DNA of 64,000 nt, from the NCBI RefSeq assembly GCF_001182045.1, contig NZ_CVTY01000007.1, forward strand, positions 372,001 to 436,000, written 5' to 3'. Source of the DNA: Dakarella massiliensis (GTDB lineage Bacteria; Pseudomonadota; Gammaproteobacteria; Burkholderiales; Burkholderiaceae_F). The notes under the pieces were generated by a model. The model was not told where the DNA came from. It saw only the letters and a list, made by a program, of their open reading frames with translations, and did not search any database. The translations under genes and the position numbers were made by a program. Positions 34,603-43,875 of the stretch are shown piece after piece (position 1 is the first letter of the stretch; each line of letters begins with the position of its first letter).

Positions 34603-34616
34603 GCCGTTCTCTTCAG

Positions 34617-35357
34617 TTATTCCCGATCAAAATCAATGCTGCAGCCGTCAGGCCCGCAGGTGAAGCCGGACCCGAAGGGTCCCCGCTGTCTTTCTCTATC
34701 CTCTTCCTCAAAGACCTGCTTCAGACCATCCTCCCAGCCCGCCTGGTCGAGCGCACCGGGAACGGAATATTTGCCATTGATAATGAAGAACGGGACCGAG
34801 GTGACTCCGGTGGATCTTGCCGTCATTTCATCCTCACGGACCGCGTCCGCGATAATCCGGGCTTCGGTTCCGGCATCCAGCGGTGCGTCAAGAAACGCCC
34901 TCACCTGCCCAGAAGGAATCCCGGTTTCTCCCGCGAGGCGGCAGAGCACCTCGGGGTTCCCGAGCTCCAGATGATCCGAGAAGTATGCCCGGAAAAAGCG
35001 TTCGCTCAGCTTCTCCGCGGCATCCCGGCCGAAATGCGCCTCAACAAACTTTCTCACCCGGTGGGCATCGAAAGTGTTTGACTGAATCGCGTCGCCGTAC
35101 GCGAAAGGCAAGCCGGCCGCCGCGCCCGCCTCATCCACTTCTTTGATCCGGCCCTCAGCCTCTTCCCAGCTGAGACCCCGGGCAAGGAGCCGCGGGAACG
35201 TGGTTTCGCCCCCCATCTTCGGAGCGTTCGGCGCGAGTTCGTAGGCTTTCATCTCAAACTCAGCCGCGCGGCCGAGCGACTTCAGCGCGGCTTCGAGATT
35301 TGTTTCCCCGATCCAGCACCATGGGCACGCAAAGTCTGACCAGAATGTAATTTTCAT
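34617..35357 (-). CDS. DsbA-family thiol oxidoreductase, FrnE-like
   Basis: A 246-residue cytoplasmic protein (no signal peptide) with thioredoxin fold. The redox motif is Cys11-Pro-Trp-Cys14 (SDFACPWCWIGE), followed by a helical insertion and the cis-Pro region TGVTSVPFFIINGKYSVPGAL. This is the FrnE/YwbO type, related to 2-hydroxychromene-2-carboxylate isomerase. A second Cys pair (TCGPDGC) sits near the C-terminus, as in FrnE of Deinococcus, where a second pair has been described. The roles are disulfide isomerase activity and stress tolerance. AAAGGAGC precedes the start. First gene of a likely three-gene run. Confidence 0.88.
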   Translation of the reverse strand: MKITFWSDFACPWCWIGETNLEAALKSLGRAAEFEMKAYELAPNAPKMGGETTFPRLLARGLSWEEAEGRIKEVDEAGAAAGLPFAYGDAIQSNTFDAHRVRKFVEAHFGRDAAEKLSERFFRAYFSDHLELGNPEVLCRLAGETGIPSGQVRAFLDAPLDAGTEARIIADAVREDEMTARSTGVTSVPFFIINGKYSVPGALDQAGWEDGLKQVFEEEDRERQRGPFGSGFTCGPDGCSIDFDRE

Positions 35358-35475
35358 CGCGCTCCTGCTCCTTTATCTGTTGACCGTACCGGCCGCGGGA
35401 CCGCGGGCGTAACGGCTGTTAGAAGAAAGAATAGCAAAGGGACCGCATCGCACCGAGGCTTCTTTCACCCTAGAG

Positions 35476-36213
35476 TCAGCGGACCGGTGACGGCGCTGGT
35501 TTCGAGAGTTTCAGGAGTTCCGCGCGGCTCGCCGCGGCCGCCGCAAGATAGTCAGAATCTCCCGTGATCCGGGCAAAGACCGCGGCGGCGAGCTCCCGCC
35601 CCGCTTCCACGTCGCTCTGCCAGTGCGCGCCGCAGATCGCGCGGCTGTCACCCGCGCCGTAACCAAGCTTCAGAACCGGGACCGGATCGCCTGGGGCGAC
35701 CGAGGTCAGCGCGAGCGCAAGCGCCCAGGCCATCGTGGTGTGACCTGACGGGTAACTCGCGAAGCGGTCAAATTTTTTCGCGAGATCCGGGCGGCACGTG
35801 GCGTCTTCCGGATGCGGAACCACGGGGCGGGGCCGTCTGAAGACTTCCTTTCCGGCCTTAAGTGACGGATAGACGCGCTTCATCGTGAGAAGGAGAAAAG
35901 CGTGTGTCGCAGGAGTCGCGTCTTTCGATATCTGAATCCCAAGAGGCTTTGAAAACCGGGCTTCAAAGGCTTTAAGCGGCGACATATCGGCGTCTTCCGC
36001 GGCCTGAAGGCCCCGGGGAGCCTTCCGAAGCGAAAGCCCCTCACGGTAGGAAGCGTCATCCGCGGCGCTCCGCCAGGTGCCGGCGGCAGGCGGTCCGGGG
36101 AGTAGCTCCGATGCGCTGATCGCTTCGGGGTACAGCGCGTTTCCTGCCGCAAACGCCGGGAGAGCCGCGGCCCCCGCGGCGAGCGAGAAAAGAATGAATG
36201 CCGCTTTCTTCAT
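35476..36213 (-). CDS. Periplasmic class A acid phosphatase (PAP2 superfamily)
   Basis: A 245-residue secreted phosphatase. A Sec signal peptide ends near FAAG (residue about 23). The three PAP2 motifs are in order: KEVFRRPRPV (K-x6-RP, about 122-131), SYPSGHTTMA (about 153) and SRAICGAHWQSD (SR-x5-H-x3-D, about 190). It resembles PhoN-type non-specific acid phosphatases in length and motif spacing. It releases phosphate from organic phosphomonoesters in the periplasm. AAGGAA precedes the start, and the gene stands alone. Confidence 0.88.
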   Translation of the reverse strand: MKKAAFILFSLAAGAAALPAFAAGNALYPEAISASELLPGPPAAGTWRSAADDASYREGLSLRKAPRGLQAAEDADMSPLKAFEARFSKPLGIQISKDATPATHAFLLLTMKRVYPSLKAGKEVFRRPRPVVPHPEDATCRPDLAKKFDRFASYPSGHTTMAWALALALTSVAPGDPVPVLKLGYGAGDSRAICGAHWQSDVEAGRELAAAVFARITGDSDYLAAAAASRAELLKLSKPAPSPVR

Positions 36214-36353
36214 GCCGGTTCCTTAAAAGTCAATATGTCGGTTCGGATTTTTCAGGCGGTCATTCTATCGGATTGATGGCTCCGGGCTCCCGGTCCTCCG
36301 TGGCTTAGAATGGCTGAAGCCCGCTCACGACTCCGGAAAATCCACTCCTCTTT

Positions 36354-37361
36354 ATGATCCGTCTTTACCACCAGAACCTCGCCTATCACCTGAGACGGGC
36401 AGCAGAAAACGCCCGTTCGGTTCTCATCGTGACACCGTACGTCAAAATCCGCGCGATTGAGGCGATTATTCCGCGCGGCATCTGGTTTGATGAGCTGACA
36501 CTCGTGACACGCGGGGCACCGGACGACTTCGCAAGCGGCATTTCGGATCTGGACGCGCTGGACGCGGTCTGGTTGCTCGGGGGTGAGGTCTACCGGATTC
36601 CGAATCTTCACGCGAAGTACTACCGCTTTGACCGGATTTTCTTCACGGGAAGCGCGAATCTGACGGGGCGCGGTATCGGCGTAGGGCTCGATCAGAAGTG
36701 GAATGACGAAGTCCTCGCCTCAGACTTCACAAGCCGCGAGAGTCATGAGCTCGAACATGACTGGCGGATGGCCGCGGTACGGATTCCGCGGGACGCCGCG
36801 GGAGAACTTCGGGCATTTGTCGAAAGACGGCGGCGCGAGGGGTTCCTTCCGGACTGGTTCCGCCGGTGGGCCGCGCAGGAAGCGGGGCCGCTCCCGCCTG
36901 GGTGGCTCCCCGCCTGCCCTTTCCCGAATCTGCTCTACGACATCTTCCGGGGGCGGGATATCCGGGATCTCCTTCCTCGGGATACCGATGCCCGTTTTAT
37001 CCGGGAACTCGCGGCCGAGGATCTCGCGGCGCTCGTGCCGCCCCCGGCACTCAGGTCGCCGGAAGAAATGGATCTTTATATCGGGACGCGGCTCGCCGGA
37101 AGCCCGTTTCTGAAAACCATTCAGTCGCTCTTCAGAACGGAAACCGGTCCGGGGCGTCCCTTCCTCAGTTTCGGCGCTCTGAAAGAGATGGTGAGAAGCC
37201 CGGCCTTTCAGGCGAATATCCGGGCGTATGACCAGGTGGAAGTGATCGCCCGCTGGCTTATCTACTTCCTCCCGGACACGTATTTCATTCCGTCAGGGCT
37301 TCCCTTCGCGCTGGGCCGCCGGAAGCGGATCCCGAATAGCTTCCGGACGGAAGATCAATAG
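36354..37361 (+). CDS. Orphan phospholipase D-like (HKD) protein, probable nuclease
   Basis: A 335-residue protein with one PLD catalytic motif near residue 85: HAKYYRFDRIFFTGSANLT, i.e. H-x-K-x4-D followed by GSxN. The preceding part (SVLIVTPYVKIRAIEAII) matches the N-terminal strand-helix of PLD-type nucleases. One motif implies a dimeric active site, as in BfiI or Nuc. The C-terminal 190 residues are Arg- and Trp-rich with no domain I recognise. No signal peptide, so cytoplasmic. There is no methylase or helicase nearby, so a restriction role is only a possibility. It converges on ybgC with 7 bp between stops. Confidence 0.75.
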   Translation: MIRLYHQNLAYHLRRAAENARSVLIVTPYVKIRAIEAIIPRGIWFDELTLVTRGAPDDFASGISDLDALDAVWLLGGEVYRIPNLHAKYYRFDRIFFTGSANLTGRGIGVGLDQKWNDEVLASDFTSRESHELEHDWRMAAVRIPRDAAGELRAFVERRRREGFLPDWFRRWAAQEAGPLPPGWLPACPFPNLLYDIFRGRDIRDLLPRDTDARFIRELAAEDLAALVPPPALRSPEEMDLYIGTRLAGSPFLKTIQSLFRTETGPGRPFLSFGALKEMVRSPAFQANIRAYDQVEVIARWLIYFLPDTYFIPSGLPFALGRRKRIPNSFRTEDQ

Positions 37362-37368
37362 AAACGTG

Positions 37369-37797
37369 TCAGGCCTCAGGCTCCGTCACGTAGGCCTTAA
37401 ACATGTCATAGATTTCAGCAGGAAGCGGCACGGGCTTCAGCTCAGCTTTCTTTACAGCTGCCACCTTTACGCGGCCGTCTGTCAGCAGCTCATCCCCCCG
37501 CCACACGGACTGATTGAGGACGACGCTCGCGCGGCCAAGCTTCTCCACCCGGGTCTTCACGGTGAGAAGATCCTCGAGCTGCGCCGCCCGCTTGTATTTG
37601 ATTGAAAGCTCCGCGACCAGAATCACGATCCCCTGCTCCGATTCGAGCTTTCTCTGATTCAGTCCATCCGCCCGGAGCGCCTCGCTTCTCGCGCGCTCCA
37701 TGAACTTGATGTAGTTCGCGTGGTACACCACACCGCCCGCGTCCGTATCTTCCCACTGAACCCGGACCGGATACTCAAACACTTTGCTTTCAGACAT
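37369..37797 (-). CDS. ybgC: Acyl-CoA thioesterase, YbgC type
   Basis: A 142-residue hotdog-fold thioesterase. The family signature is near the N-terminus: VQWEDTDAGGVVYHANYIKFMERAR, with the catalytic Asp and Tyr-His. YbgC hydrolyses short to long acyl-CoA or acyl-ACP and in many proteobacteria heads the tol-pal operon. Here no tolQRAB genes adjoin it, so the link to envelope stability is lost or distant. AAAAGGAAAAG precedes the start. Confidence 0.9.
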   Translation of the reverse strand: MSESKVFEYPVRVQWEDTDAGGVVYHANYIKFMERARSEALRADGLNQRKLESEQGIVILVAELSIKYKRAAQLEDLLTVKTRVEKLGRASVVLNQSVWRGDELLTDGRVKVAAVKKAELKPVPLPAEIYDMFKAYVTEPEA

Positions 37798-37947
37798 TGT
37801 TATCTTTTCCTTTTGATACCTTCAGACAGAGACAGCCCCCGGAGACCGCCGCAGCCTGACTTTTCAGCTGCCCCTGAGTATACGGTGTCAGGATCCGATC
37901 GCCGCATCCATCCGGATTACCGGCTTTCGGTCTTCAGGAAAAAAATT

Positions 37948-37978
37948 AAGGCAGGAAGCCTGAGCGGCTTCCTGCCAG
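37948..37978 (-). terminator. Terminator of the universal stress gene
   Basis: GGCAGGAAGCC (37950-37960) pairs perfectly with GGCTTCCTGCC (37966-37976); on the minus strand TTAATTTTTTT follows. Confidence 0.87.
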
Positions 37979-38032
37979 AAATTACCGTTTCCTCTCCCGA
38001 AGAGAGACCTCTCACGGAGGGGCGGCTGATTC

Positions 38033-38959
38033 TTACGCCGGAATCACGAGGAGCGGAACAGAACCGTCTGCCGCCACACGGCTCGTCACGGAGCCGAGAA
38101 TGACGGAGGCGACATTATCGCGGCCGCGGGTCCCCATGATGACGAGATCAAGCTTCTCAGTCTTCGCGTAGTTCGCGATCTCGGTGCCCGGATCCCCCGT
38201 CAGGGCCACTTCCGTCACCGGGAAGTTTGCCTGTTCAAAAATCGGGCGGATCGTCGACATGGCTTCGTTCTTCCCCTTCTCTTCGATTTCGGGGATCAGC
38301 TGCTGAATTTCATCCATATTCTTTTCAGCGGCTTCACGCTCTGCCGGAATTTCAGGAAGCGGCACATCCGTCGGATATTCGTACGCGATCGCCTCAGCCA
38401 CATCCACCACCGTGACCACGCGGACATCCGGCTTTTCGCCGAACATTTCGCGGTGAGCCACGATATAGCGGGCAGCGGCTTCGGAGTAGGGTGACCCGTC
38501 AACCGCCACGCAGACCTTCAGTTCCTTTCCGGGTTCAGAGGTGTACTCGCTGCGGATCAGCATCACGGGTACCGTGGTGCGGGCGAGAACCGCCGTGGAA
38601 ACAGAGCCAAGGAAAAGCTTCGCGAAGTCTGAGAGGCCCCGGGATCCCATCACAATCAGATCCGCCTGCTCACGGTCCGCTTCTTCCGCGATCACCTGAG
38701 CGGGGTTTCCGATCACCACTTTTTCCTCAGTCTTCACATTCTTCAGAATGTCACGCACCTTCTTGAAGGCGGCTTCTGACTGGTGGTTGGTAGCGGCAGA
38801 ACGCCGGAGTTTCAGCGCCGGAATCATCAGTTCGGCCGCCTTCTGCACATTCAGAAGACAGACCTCAGGATTGAAGTTCTGAAGCTCCGCGCGGCGCGCG
38901 ATCACGTGCGCGGCATGGACACTGTATTCACTGCCATCAACCGGAAACAGAATTTTCAT
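38033..38959 (-). CDS. Tandem universal stress protein (two UspA domains)
   Basis: A 308-residue protein of two UspA domains, residues about 1-145 and 150-308. Each ends in the ATP-binding pattern G-x2-G-x9-G-S/T: MGSRGLSDFAKLFLGSVST and MGTRGRDNVASVILGSVTS. The type is the ATP-binding Usp (MJ0577-like) found under anoxia or stress. AAGGAGCC precedes the start. It is single-gene, with a strong terminator. The gap to the M20 peptidase (38960-39239) has an imperfect palindrome CTATCTCACT/AGTGATAG near 39040-39060 but no gene. Confidence 0.9.
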   Translation of the reverse strand: MKILFPVDGSEYSVHAAHVIARRAELQNFNPEVCLLNVQKAAELMIPALKLRRSAATNHQSEAAFKKVRDILKNVKTEEKVVIGNPAQVIAEEADREQADLIVMGSRGLSDFAKLFLGSVSTAVLARTTVPVMLIRSEYTSEPGKELKVCVAVDGSPYSEAAARYIVAHREMFGEKPDVRVVTVVDVAEAIAYEYPTDVPLPEIPAEREAAEKNMDEIQQLIPEIEEKGKNEAMSTIRPIFEQANFPVTEVALTGDPGTEIANYAKTEKLDLVIMGTRGRDNVASVILGSVTSRVAADGSVPLLVIPA

Positions 38960-39239
38960 ATTGGCTCCTTATAGAGGCGCAGCGCAGTCCGGCCTTCCTC
39001 CCTGAGCGGCCGATTCCGCTTTTGCCTGGACATCCCGGAGCTATCTCACTGAAGTGATAGTTTCCCTCTCCAGAAACACCCCGGGACTATATCAATCATT
39101 ATATCTGTATTGCCCTGAAGTTCTTTTTTTTGTTATCCCGTACGGCATCCCGTCTTTTGCCGGTCACAGCCATCGCTTTTCCGCTTAAACTAAAAGGTTG
39201 TTGTCCGTTTTTTCTGCCCCTGACAAGGAGACACTCCCC

Positions 39240-40391
39240 ATGAACCTTCGGCCTGAATTTCTGAGTCCCTTAAGAACGCTGACCGGAATTGATTCACCGT
39301 CAGGCGACGCCGAAGGGGTCACGAAGGCGGGCGACGTGATGGAGGGGATTTTCAGAAACCTTGGCTGGGAAACCGCTCGGCCTGAAGTCGGTTCCTACGG
39401 CCGCGCGTGTATTTTCCGGAATCTTCCGGAATCCGAGACGGTGGATCTCATGCTCTGCGCGCATCTGGACACCGTGCACTCAAGAGGAAGCGCCGCGCGC
39501 TACCCCTTCAGAATCGATGAGGGACTCGCCTTTGGCCCCGGTGTCGCGGATGACCGCTCGGGGCTCGCCGCCATCGCGGCTATCGCATCCGGCCTTCCCG
39601 CTGCCGTGAAAGACCGTCTTTCGCTTAAGGTTGTGCTGACGCCCGCTGAAGAAATCACTCCGCGGGAACACGCTGAGTTTCTCGAAAATGCGTCACGCGG
39701 CGTTCCGGCTGCTTTCATTTTTGAGCCTGGAAGGCCGGATGGCAGTTTTGTCCGGGCCCGGAAGGGATCGAGCACCGTCCGGGTGGACTTCCACGGGGTG
39801 CCGGCGCACGCGGGGAACCGTCCTGAGGATGGGCGGAACGCGATCGACGCCATGGCTGCCGCGATCCCGCAGCTGAAGCATCTCGCGTCTGAAATCGACG
39901 GGACGGCGATCAGCACCGGCCTTGTCTCAGGCGGCACAACGGCGAACACAGTGGCTGAACACGCATCGGTCACGTTTGACCTTCGGTACGGCTCGGACAG
40001 GGACCGCGATGAACTGATTTTCCGGATGCGGAAACTCTTTCTCACGGGGTTCGCGGACGGTGTGACATCAGACCTCATAATCGAGAGTCTCGGCCCGGCG
40101 CTTCCGCTTTCCGCGGAGTCCGCGTCTCTTATCACGCTCATCAACCGGGCGGCCGCGACGCTTCGCCTTCCCTCCCCTGTCTGGGTTGAAGCGGGAGGCG
40201 CGTCTGACGGAAATGAGCTCGCGTCTTTCGGTGTCGCCGTGATCGACGCCCTGGCGCCATCCGGCGGTCTGCTCCATAACCCGAATAAAGAGTATCTCGA
40301 TCTCGCGACGGTCGAACCGCGTCTCCGGCTGATCGAAAAGGCGCTCGAACTTCTCGCGGCCGCGAAAACCGGGGCCTCTTCCGCCCGATAA
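39240..40391 (+). CDS. M20 family zinc metallopeptidase
   Basis: A 383-residue dizinc hydrolase (ArgE/DapE/carboxypeptidase G2 group). Zinc ligands: CAHLDTVHS (His, with catalytic Asp), GPGVADDRSG (bridging Asp), PAEEITP (catalytic Glu and ligand Glu), FEPGRPDG, and a C-terminal GGLLHNPNKEYLDL (last His). A dimerisation insert lies about residues 175-285 (VRVDFHGVPAHAGNRPEDGRNAI). Substrate is probably an acyl-amino acid or small peptide. CAAGGAGA at 9-16 bases upstream sets the start at 39240. Monocistronic. Confidence 0.88.
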   Translation: MNLRPEFLSPLRTLTGIDSPSGDAEGVTKAGDVMEGIFRNLGWETARPEVGSYGRACIFRNLPESETVDLMLCAHLDTVHSRGSAARYPFRIDEGLAFGPGVADDRSGLAAIAAIASGLPAAVKDRLSLKVVLTPAEEITPREHAEFLENASRGVPAAFIFEPGRPDGSFVRARKGSSTVRVDFHGVPAHAGNRPEDGRNAIDAMAAAIPQLKHLASEIDGTAISTGLVSGGTTANTVAEHASVTFDLRYGSDRDRDELIFRMRKLFLTGFADGVTSDLIIESLGPALPLSAESASLITLINRAAATLRLPSPVWVEAGGASDGNELASFGVAVIDALAPSGGLLHNPNKEYLDLATVEPRLRLIEKALELLAAAKTGASSAR

Positions 40392-40424
40392 AAAACGGGA
40401 AGGCGCTTCACGAGCCTCCCCGTT
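40390..40424. terminator. Terminator between convergent peptidase and esterase genes
   Basis: ACGGGAAGGCGC and GAGCCTCCCCGT form an imperfect stem; a TTTTTT run follows on the minus strand. Confidence 0.7.
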
Positions 40425-40448
40425 CTGTGACTGGATACCGAACGCGGG

Positions 40449-41183
40449 TCAGACGCCTTCAGGCGTTTTCCGGCTTTCGATCTTGATATCCTCGCCCCGC
40501 ATGACGCCAAGCACCCAGCAAAGACCGCGCGCGAGCCGTGCGGCCGGTTCATTGAAGTGTCCGCCCCGCTCCCAGATCAGCGCCGTGGGAATTCCGGCCT
40601 CACGGCTGAGTCCGGCAATCGCAGATGTGACTGAGGCGTTTTCTTTGAGGTAAGGGTTCCGGGAGTGGCTCTCGGTGTCACCAAGCGACAGATACACCGC
40701 CTTCGGCGACCCCTTGATTCCCTGCTCTTTCGCGAACGGCAGAAACCCCGGGAACCAGAGCGAGCCGGAAGCCGAGACGAGATACGGGAAGTCGTCCGTC
40801 ATGAAGAGCGAATAGGCGGAGAGAAGCCCGGACATCGAGTAGCCCGCGAGAATCAGCGTGGAGGGATCCAGGGCGAGGTGCTGCCCCGCAAACGGGATCA
40901 CTTCCTTCTCAAGAAACTCGAGATACTGTGGCGCGCCGCCCGTGAAGTGGTCGGTTGATGCCATCACGGGGCCGTGAGCCCAGGGGGACAGATCCTCTTC
41001 CCAGTGAAGATCGGAAATCGTGACCAGATTCACTTCCGGCGCGCCGAGATTCCCGAGCAGCTCGAGCACCGTTTTCCCCTGTTCCTGATACTGGGTCGAG
41101 AAAATGACAGGCACCGGATATTCGCTCTCCCGGTAGACCTTCACCGTGCGGCCTGAAAGCGTTTTGCTCACAACGTAAGCCAT
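40449..41183 (-). CDS. Alpha/beta-hydrolase, esterase D/siderophore-esterase-like
   Basis: A 244-residue cytoplasmic serine hydrolase. The nucleophile elbow is LAGYSMSGLLSAY (G-x-S-x-G, about residue 125), with Asp in SLGDTESHSRNP and His in WERGGHFNEPA completing the triad. The fold matches the putative-esterase family that includes IroE, BesA and S-formylglutathione hydrolase. Iron-uptake loci in the window make a siderophore-type substrate possible, but there is no adjacent transporter. GAAGGAGG precedes the start. Confidence 0.83.
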   Translation of the reverse strand: MAYVVSKTLSGRTVKVYRESEYPVPVIFSTQYQEQGKTVLELLGNLGAPEVNLVTISDLHWEEDLSPWAHGPVMASTDHFTGGAPQYLEFLEKEVIPFAGQHLALDPSTLILAGYSMSGLLSAYSLFMTDDFPYLVSASGSLWFPGFLPFAKEQGIKGSPKAVYLSLGDTESHSRNPYLKENASVTSAIAGLSREAGIPTALIWERGGHFNEPAARLARGLCWVLGVMRGEDIKIESRKTPEGV

Positions 41184-41381
41184 CTTCTAACCATCCTCCT
41201 TCATTTGGTTCTTTCATCGTAACGCAAAGAGCGCAGATGCCTGACACTGAGCCCTCTTTCCCCTCCCTCTTTCGGGAAAAAGGCAATATCCGCGAGAACA
41301 CCCCGGAGCCGTCCTAAAATAGTCGGACATCATCGGGACGGGGGCGAGCTTCCCCATCCCTTATCAACTGGAGAACCCGAC

Positions 41382-41855
41382 ATGATTTCCGGCACGCTGT
41401 CCGAGTGGGAAACCCTGAAGTCCTACCTTCCTGAAGTCTTTTCGCGCGCTTTCGCTTACCTTGCGGCGCATGGCGGCGACCTCGAAACCGGACGTCACGA
41501 AATTGAAGGTTCGGCATTTTACGTGAATGTTGAGGAAGGGATGACGCGTGACGCTGCTGACCGTAAGTTTGAGGCCCACGCGCGCTACATCGATATTCAG
41601 CTGCTGCTTGAAGGCGATGAGCGTCAGGACTTCATCACCCACGCGAATCACCTGACGCCCACAGATGATCGGCTTGAACGGGACGACATCGCCTTTTACC
41701 CGGATCTCGATCCGGCGGAAACCGTGACGATGAAGCCCGGTGACTTCGCGATCTATTTCCCGGGAGAGCGCCACGCGCCGAACCTCGCGGTCAAAAGCCC
41801 CGCCATGCATAAGAAGGCGGTGTTCAAGATCCGGGCAGATCTCGCGGAACTCTGA
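41382..41855 (+). CDS. YhcH/YjgK/YiaL family protein
   Basis: A 157-residue beta-barrel cupin-like protein (DUF386). Family hallmarks: residues about 50-85 FYVNVEEGMTRDAADRKFEAHARYIDIQLLLEGDE and the C-terminal GDFAIYFPGERHAPNL, with His and Glu ligands for a metal. Members are implicated in sialic acid or sugar-acid anomer handling (EbgC/YiaL). There are no sugar catabolic genes next to it here. CTGGAG lies before the start, and a perfect hairpin follows. Confidence 0.9.
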   Translation: MISGTLSEWETLKSYLPEVFSRAFAYLAAHGGDLETGRHEIEGSAFYVNVEEGMTRDAADRKFEAHARYIDIQLLLEGDERQDFITHANHLTPTDDRLERDDIAFYPDLDPAETVTMKPGDFAIYFPGERHAPNLAVKSPAMHKKAVFKIRADLAEL

Positions 41856-41882
41856 CCCCCGGCAATCTCGTCCGGATACACG

Positions 41883-41907
41883 AAGGGCGGCTTTTCAGCC
41901 GCCCTTT
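41883..41907. terminator. Terminator between YhcH and XRE-S24 genes
   Basis: AAGGGCGGCT and AGCCGCCCTT around TTTC, with T-tract; serves the convergent genes on both sides. Confidence 0.82.
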
Positions 41908-41935
41908 CCTATGCCTTTGCCGCGCGATGCCGGAA

Positions 41936-42559
41936 TTACGTCTCCGTCACCACGAGCACAGCCTTCACGCGCCCAAGCACCTCCGTTTCAGGCGGCATGG
42001 CGCTTGCCGGGTCATCCTCGAGCCCCCGCATGAGACGCGGTTTCCCATCCGGCTTAAACGTGTAGCGTCCGATCCGCTTCACGCCGTTATCCTGGACGAG
42101 ATAAAAGCCTTCCGCCTGAGCGGTCTTCACGCTCCGGTCAACAATGAGAACGGAGCCGATCGGGATCAGCTGCCCCAGCGCCGGATTATCCATCCGGTAA
42201 GCGCTGATCGAGCCCGGTTTCAGACCGAACGACTCGATCGCGGATTTCGACAGCCGGACCGACTGCAGCACCCCTTCGCCGCGCGACGGGATGAGCGGCT
42301 CAACCGTCAGCTCCTCTTCAGACTTGGAAGGCGCGCCTGTGGTTCCGTTCACGAGTGACCGTGCCGGAAGCCCCAGCAGCTTCTCAAGCGCAACAATCTT
42401 ATCTCTGGTCGGGCAGCTTGCCCCTGTCATCCAGCGCGATACCGCCGCCTTCGACACATCCATCGCCCGTGCGATTTCTGTCTGGTTATAGCCGCTGCCC
42501 TGAATAGCATCATTTACACGCGCAAGGCGTTCAGCGCGAAGCCCTTCTGTTGTGGCCAT
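41936..42559 (-). CDS. XRE-family regulator with S24 (LexA/CI-like) domain
   Basis: A 207-residue CI-like protein. Residues about 10-65 form a helix-turn-helix (YNQTEIARAMDVSKAAVSRWMTG), and residues about 90-200 a LexA/S24 fold. The S24 part lacks an obvious Ala-Gly cleavage site and Ser-Lys pair in standard context (GSVLIVDRSVKTAQAEGFYLV), so auto-cleavage is doubtful. GGGGAG precedes the start. No phage genes are nearby. The region 42560-43002 upstream is AT-rich (from 42800) and holds repeated short motifs such as TTTGACGAAG/TTTTGAC, but no gene I can support. Confidence 0.85.
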   Translation of the reverse strand: MATTEGLRAERLARVNDAIQGSGYNQTEIARAMDVSKAAVSRWMTGASCPTRDKIVALEKLLGLPARSLVNGTTGAPSKSEEELTVEPLIPSRGEGVLQSVRLSKSAIESFGLKPGSISAYRMDNPALGQLIPIGSVLIVDRSVKTAQAEGFYLVQDNGVKRIGRYTFKPDGKPRLMRGLEDDPASAMPPETEVLGRVKAVLVVTET

Positions 42560-43002
42560 AATTCACTCCCCACTTCTATCAGGACAGCCTCCCGCATCTC
42601 CTCCGCGGCCGTGTGTTTGCCGCGGTCCGGTGAGCGAACCGACGCGGAGAAACTCTCCCGCGTTTCTGCTCATCCGGCCGATGACGGATGACTGCATAGT
42701 TCTTTCATTCTTTCTTATATGGGGCTCATTCTCTGGAGCCGAAGCTGAACAAAAATCCGGGCAATGAAGCTCGCGCCACAACCTGCGCGAATTAACCGGA
42801 GACTCTCTTTTTGTCTACTTATATTTTACAACAAGTTTACGATTTAAGTGGGTTTTAATTATTTTTACTTACTGTTTAACTTAATTTTTTTATTTTTTCG
42901 TATCACATGTAAATTTGACGAAGTTTTGACTACGGACATCTTTTTTCAACATTTAAGCCAAATTTATTTGTGAAAAAGAGGTCCCTGAAAAACGCCCTCC
43001 GG

Positions 43003-43647
43003 TCACTTTGGGAAGAAGGTAAGAATTCCGGATCCCACGAACTGAATACCGATCGAAATAAGAAGAAAACCCATGATTTTGGTGAGGACCCGGGTGCCGG
43101 ACGGACCCAGCGCCTTTGAGCAGGAATCGGCGCCCCGCATGACAGCCCAGGTCAGGAAGGAGGAAAGCGCCGCTGCCGCGGTCACCGCGGCAAACATCGC
43201 GGCTTTCGTCTGGAGGCCGTCCGCCTCCGCGATCTGAGTGGAGAACCCAATCACTACGGCAATCGTCCCGGGCCCAGCGATTCCCGGCATCGCGAGCGGG
43301 AAGAATGCGCATCCGTCGTTCCCTTTTTCGCCGTGATCGGTATCATTCGGCGTCTTCGCGCCGAACAGCATCTGGTTCCCGATCACCGCCACCACAAAAC
43401 CGCCCGCGATCCGCATGGCACCGTAGGAAATGCCGAAGAATGAAAGCAGGAGATTTCCGGCGACGAGACTCGCCACCATGATGAAAAACGCGTCGAGCGC
43501 AGCGTGAGCCGCCTCACTCCGGCGCCGCCCTGAGCTCCAGCCTTCAGTGAGACTGAGAAAAAGCGGGATCTTGGTGAGCGGATTCGTGATGACGACAAGG
43601 GACACGAGCGCGCCGAGAAAAAAGGATGAGGTAATAGCGGATTCCAT
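43003..43647 (-). CDS. MarC family integral membrane protein (second copy)
   Basis: A 214-residue, six-helix member of the MarC (UPF0056) family. Signatures: SLVVITNPLTKIPLFLSLTEG near residue 17 and CAFFPLAMPGIAGPGTIAVVIG near residue 112, both matching the family's two half-repeats. The function is unknown. It differs clearly from the homolog at 18818-19495, so the two are not a recent duplication. It stands divergent from the alpha/beta-hydrolase gene across 228 bp of AT-rich promoter sequence that contains a TTACGCAAA element (about 43700) also seen twice at 27334-27433. Confidence 0.88.
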   Translation of the reverse strand: MESAITSSFFLGALVSLVVITNPLTKIPLFLSLTEGWSSGRRRSEAAHAALDAFFIMVASLVAGNLLLSFFGISYGAMRIAGGFVVAVIGNQMLFGAKTPNDTDHGEKGNDGCAFFPLAMPGIAGPGTIAVVIGFSTQIAEADGLQTKAAMFAAVTAAAALSSFLTWAVMRGADSCSKALGPSGTRVLTKIMGFLLISIGIQFVGSGILTFFPK

Positions 43648-43875
43648 GAGTACGGCTCTTGAGTTTCAACCGACAGAATCATCGTCTTTTCTTATCTATT
43701 ACGCAAAATGAATGTTGAATATTGATGTTTTCAACAGTATTTTTATTGTTTTAATAACCTCACTCAGATTTGTTGCTATCCGGGATCCCTTAAGTGATCA
43801 GACCAAGCCTTTATGTTGCTCGCTGGTTCGTTAGGATCGGAGATAAGGTTTCCTATCACTCAAGGAATCAGAAGC

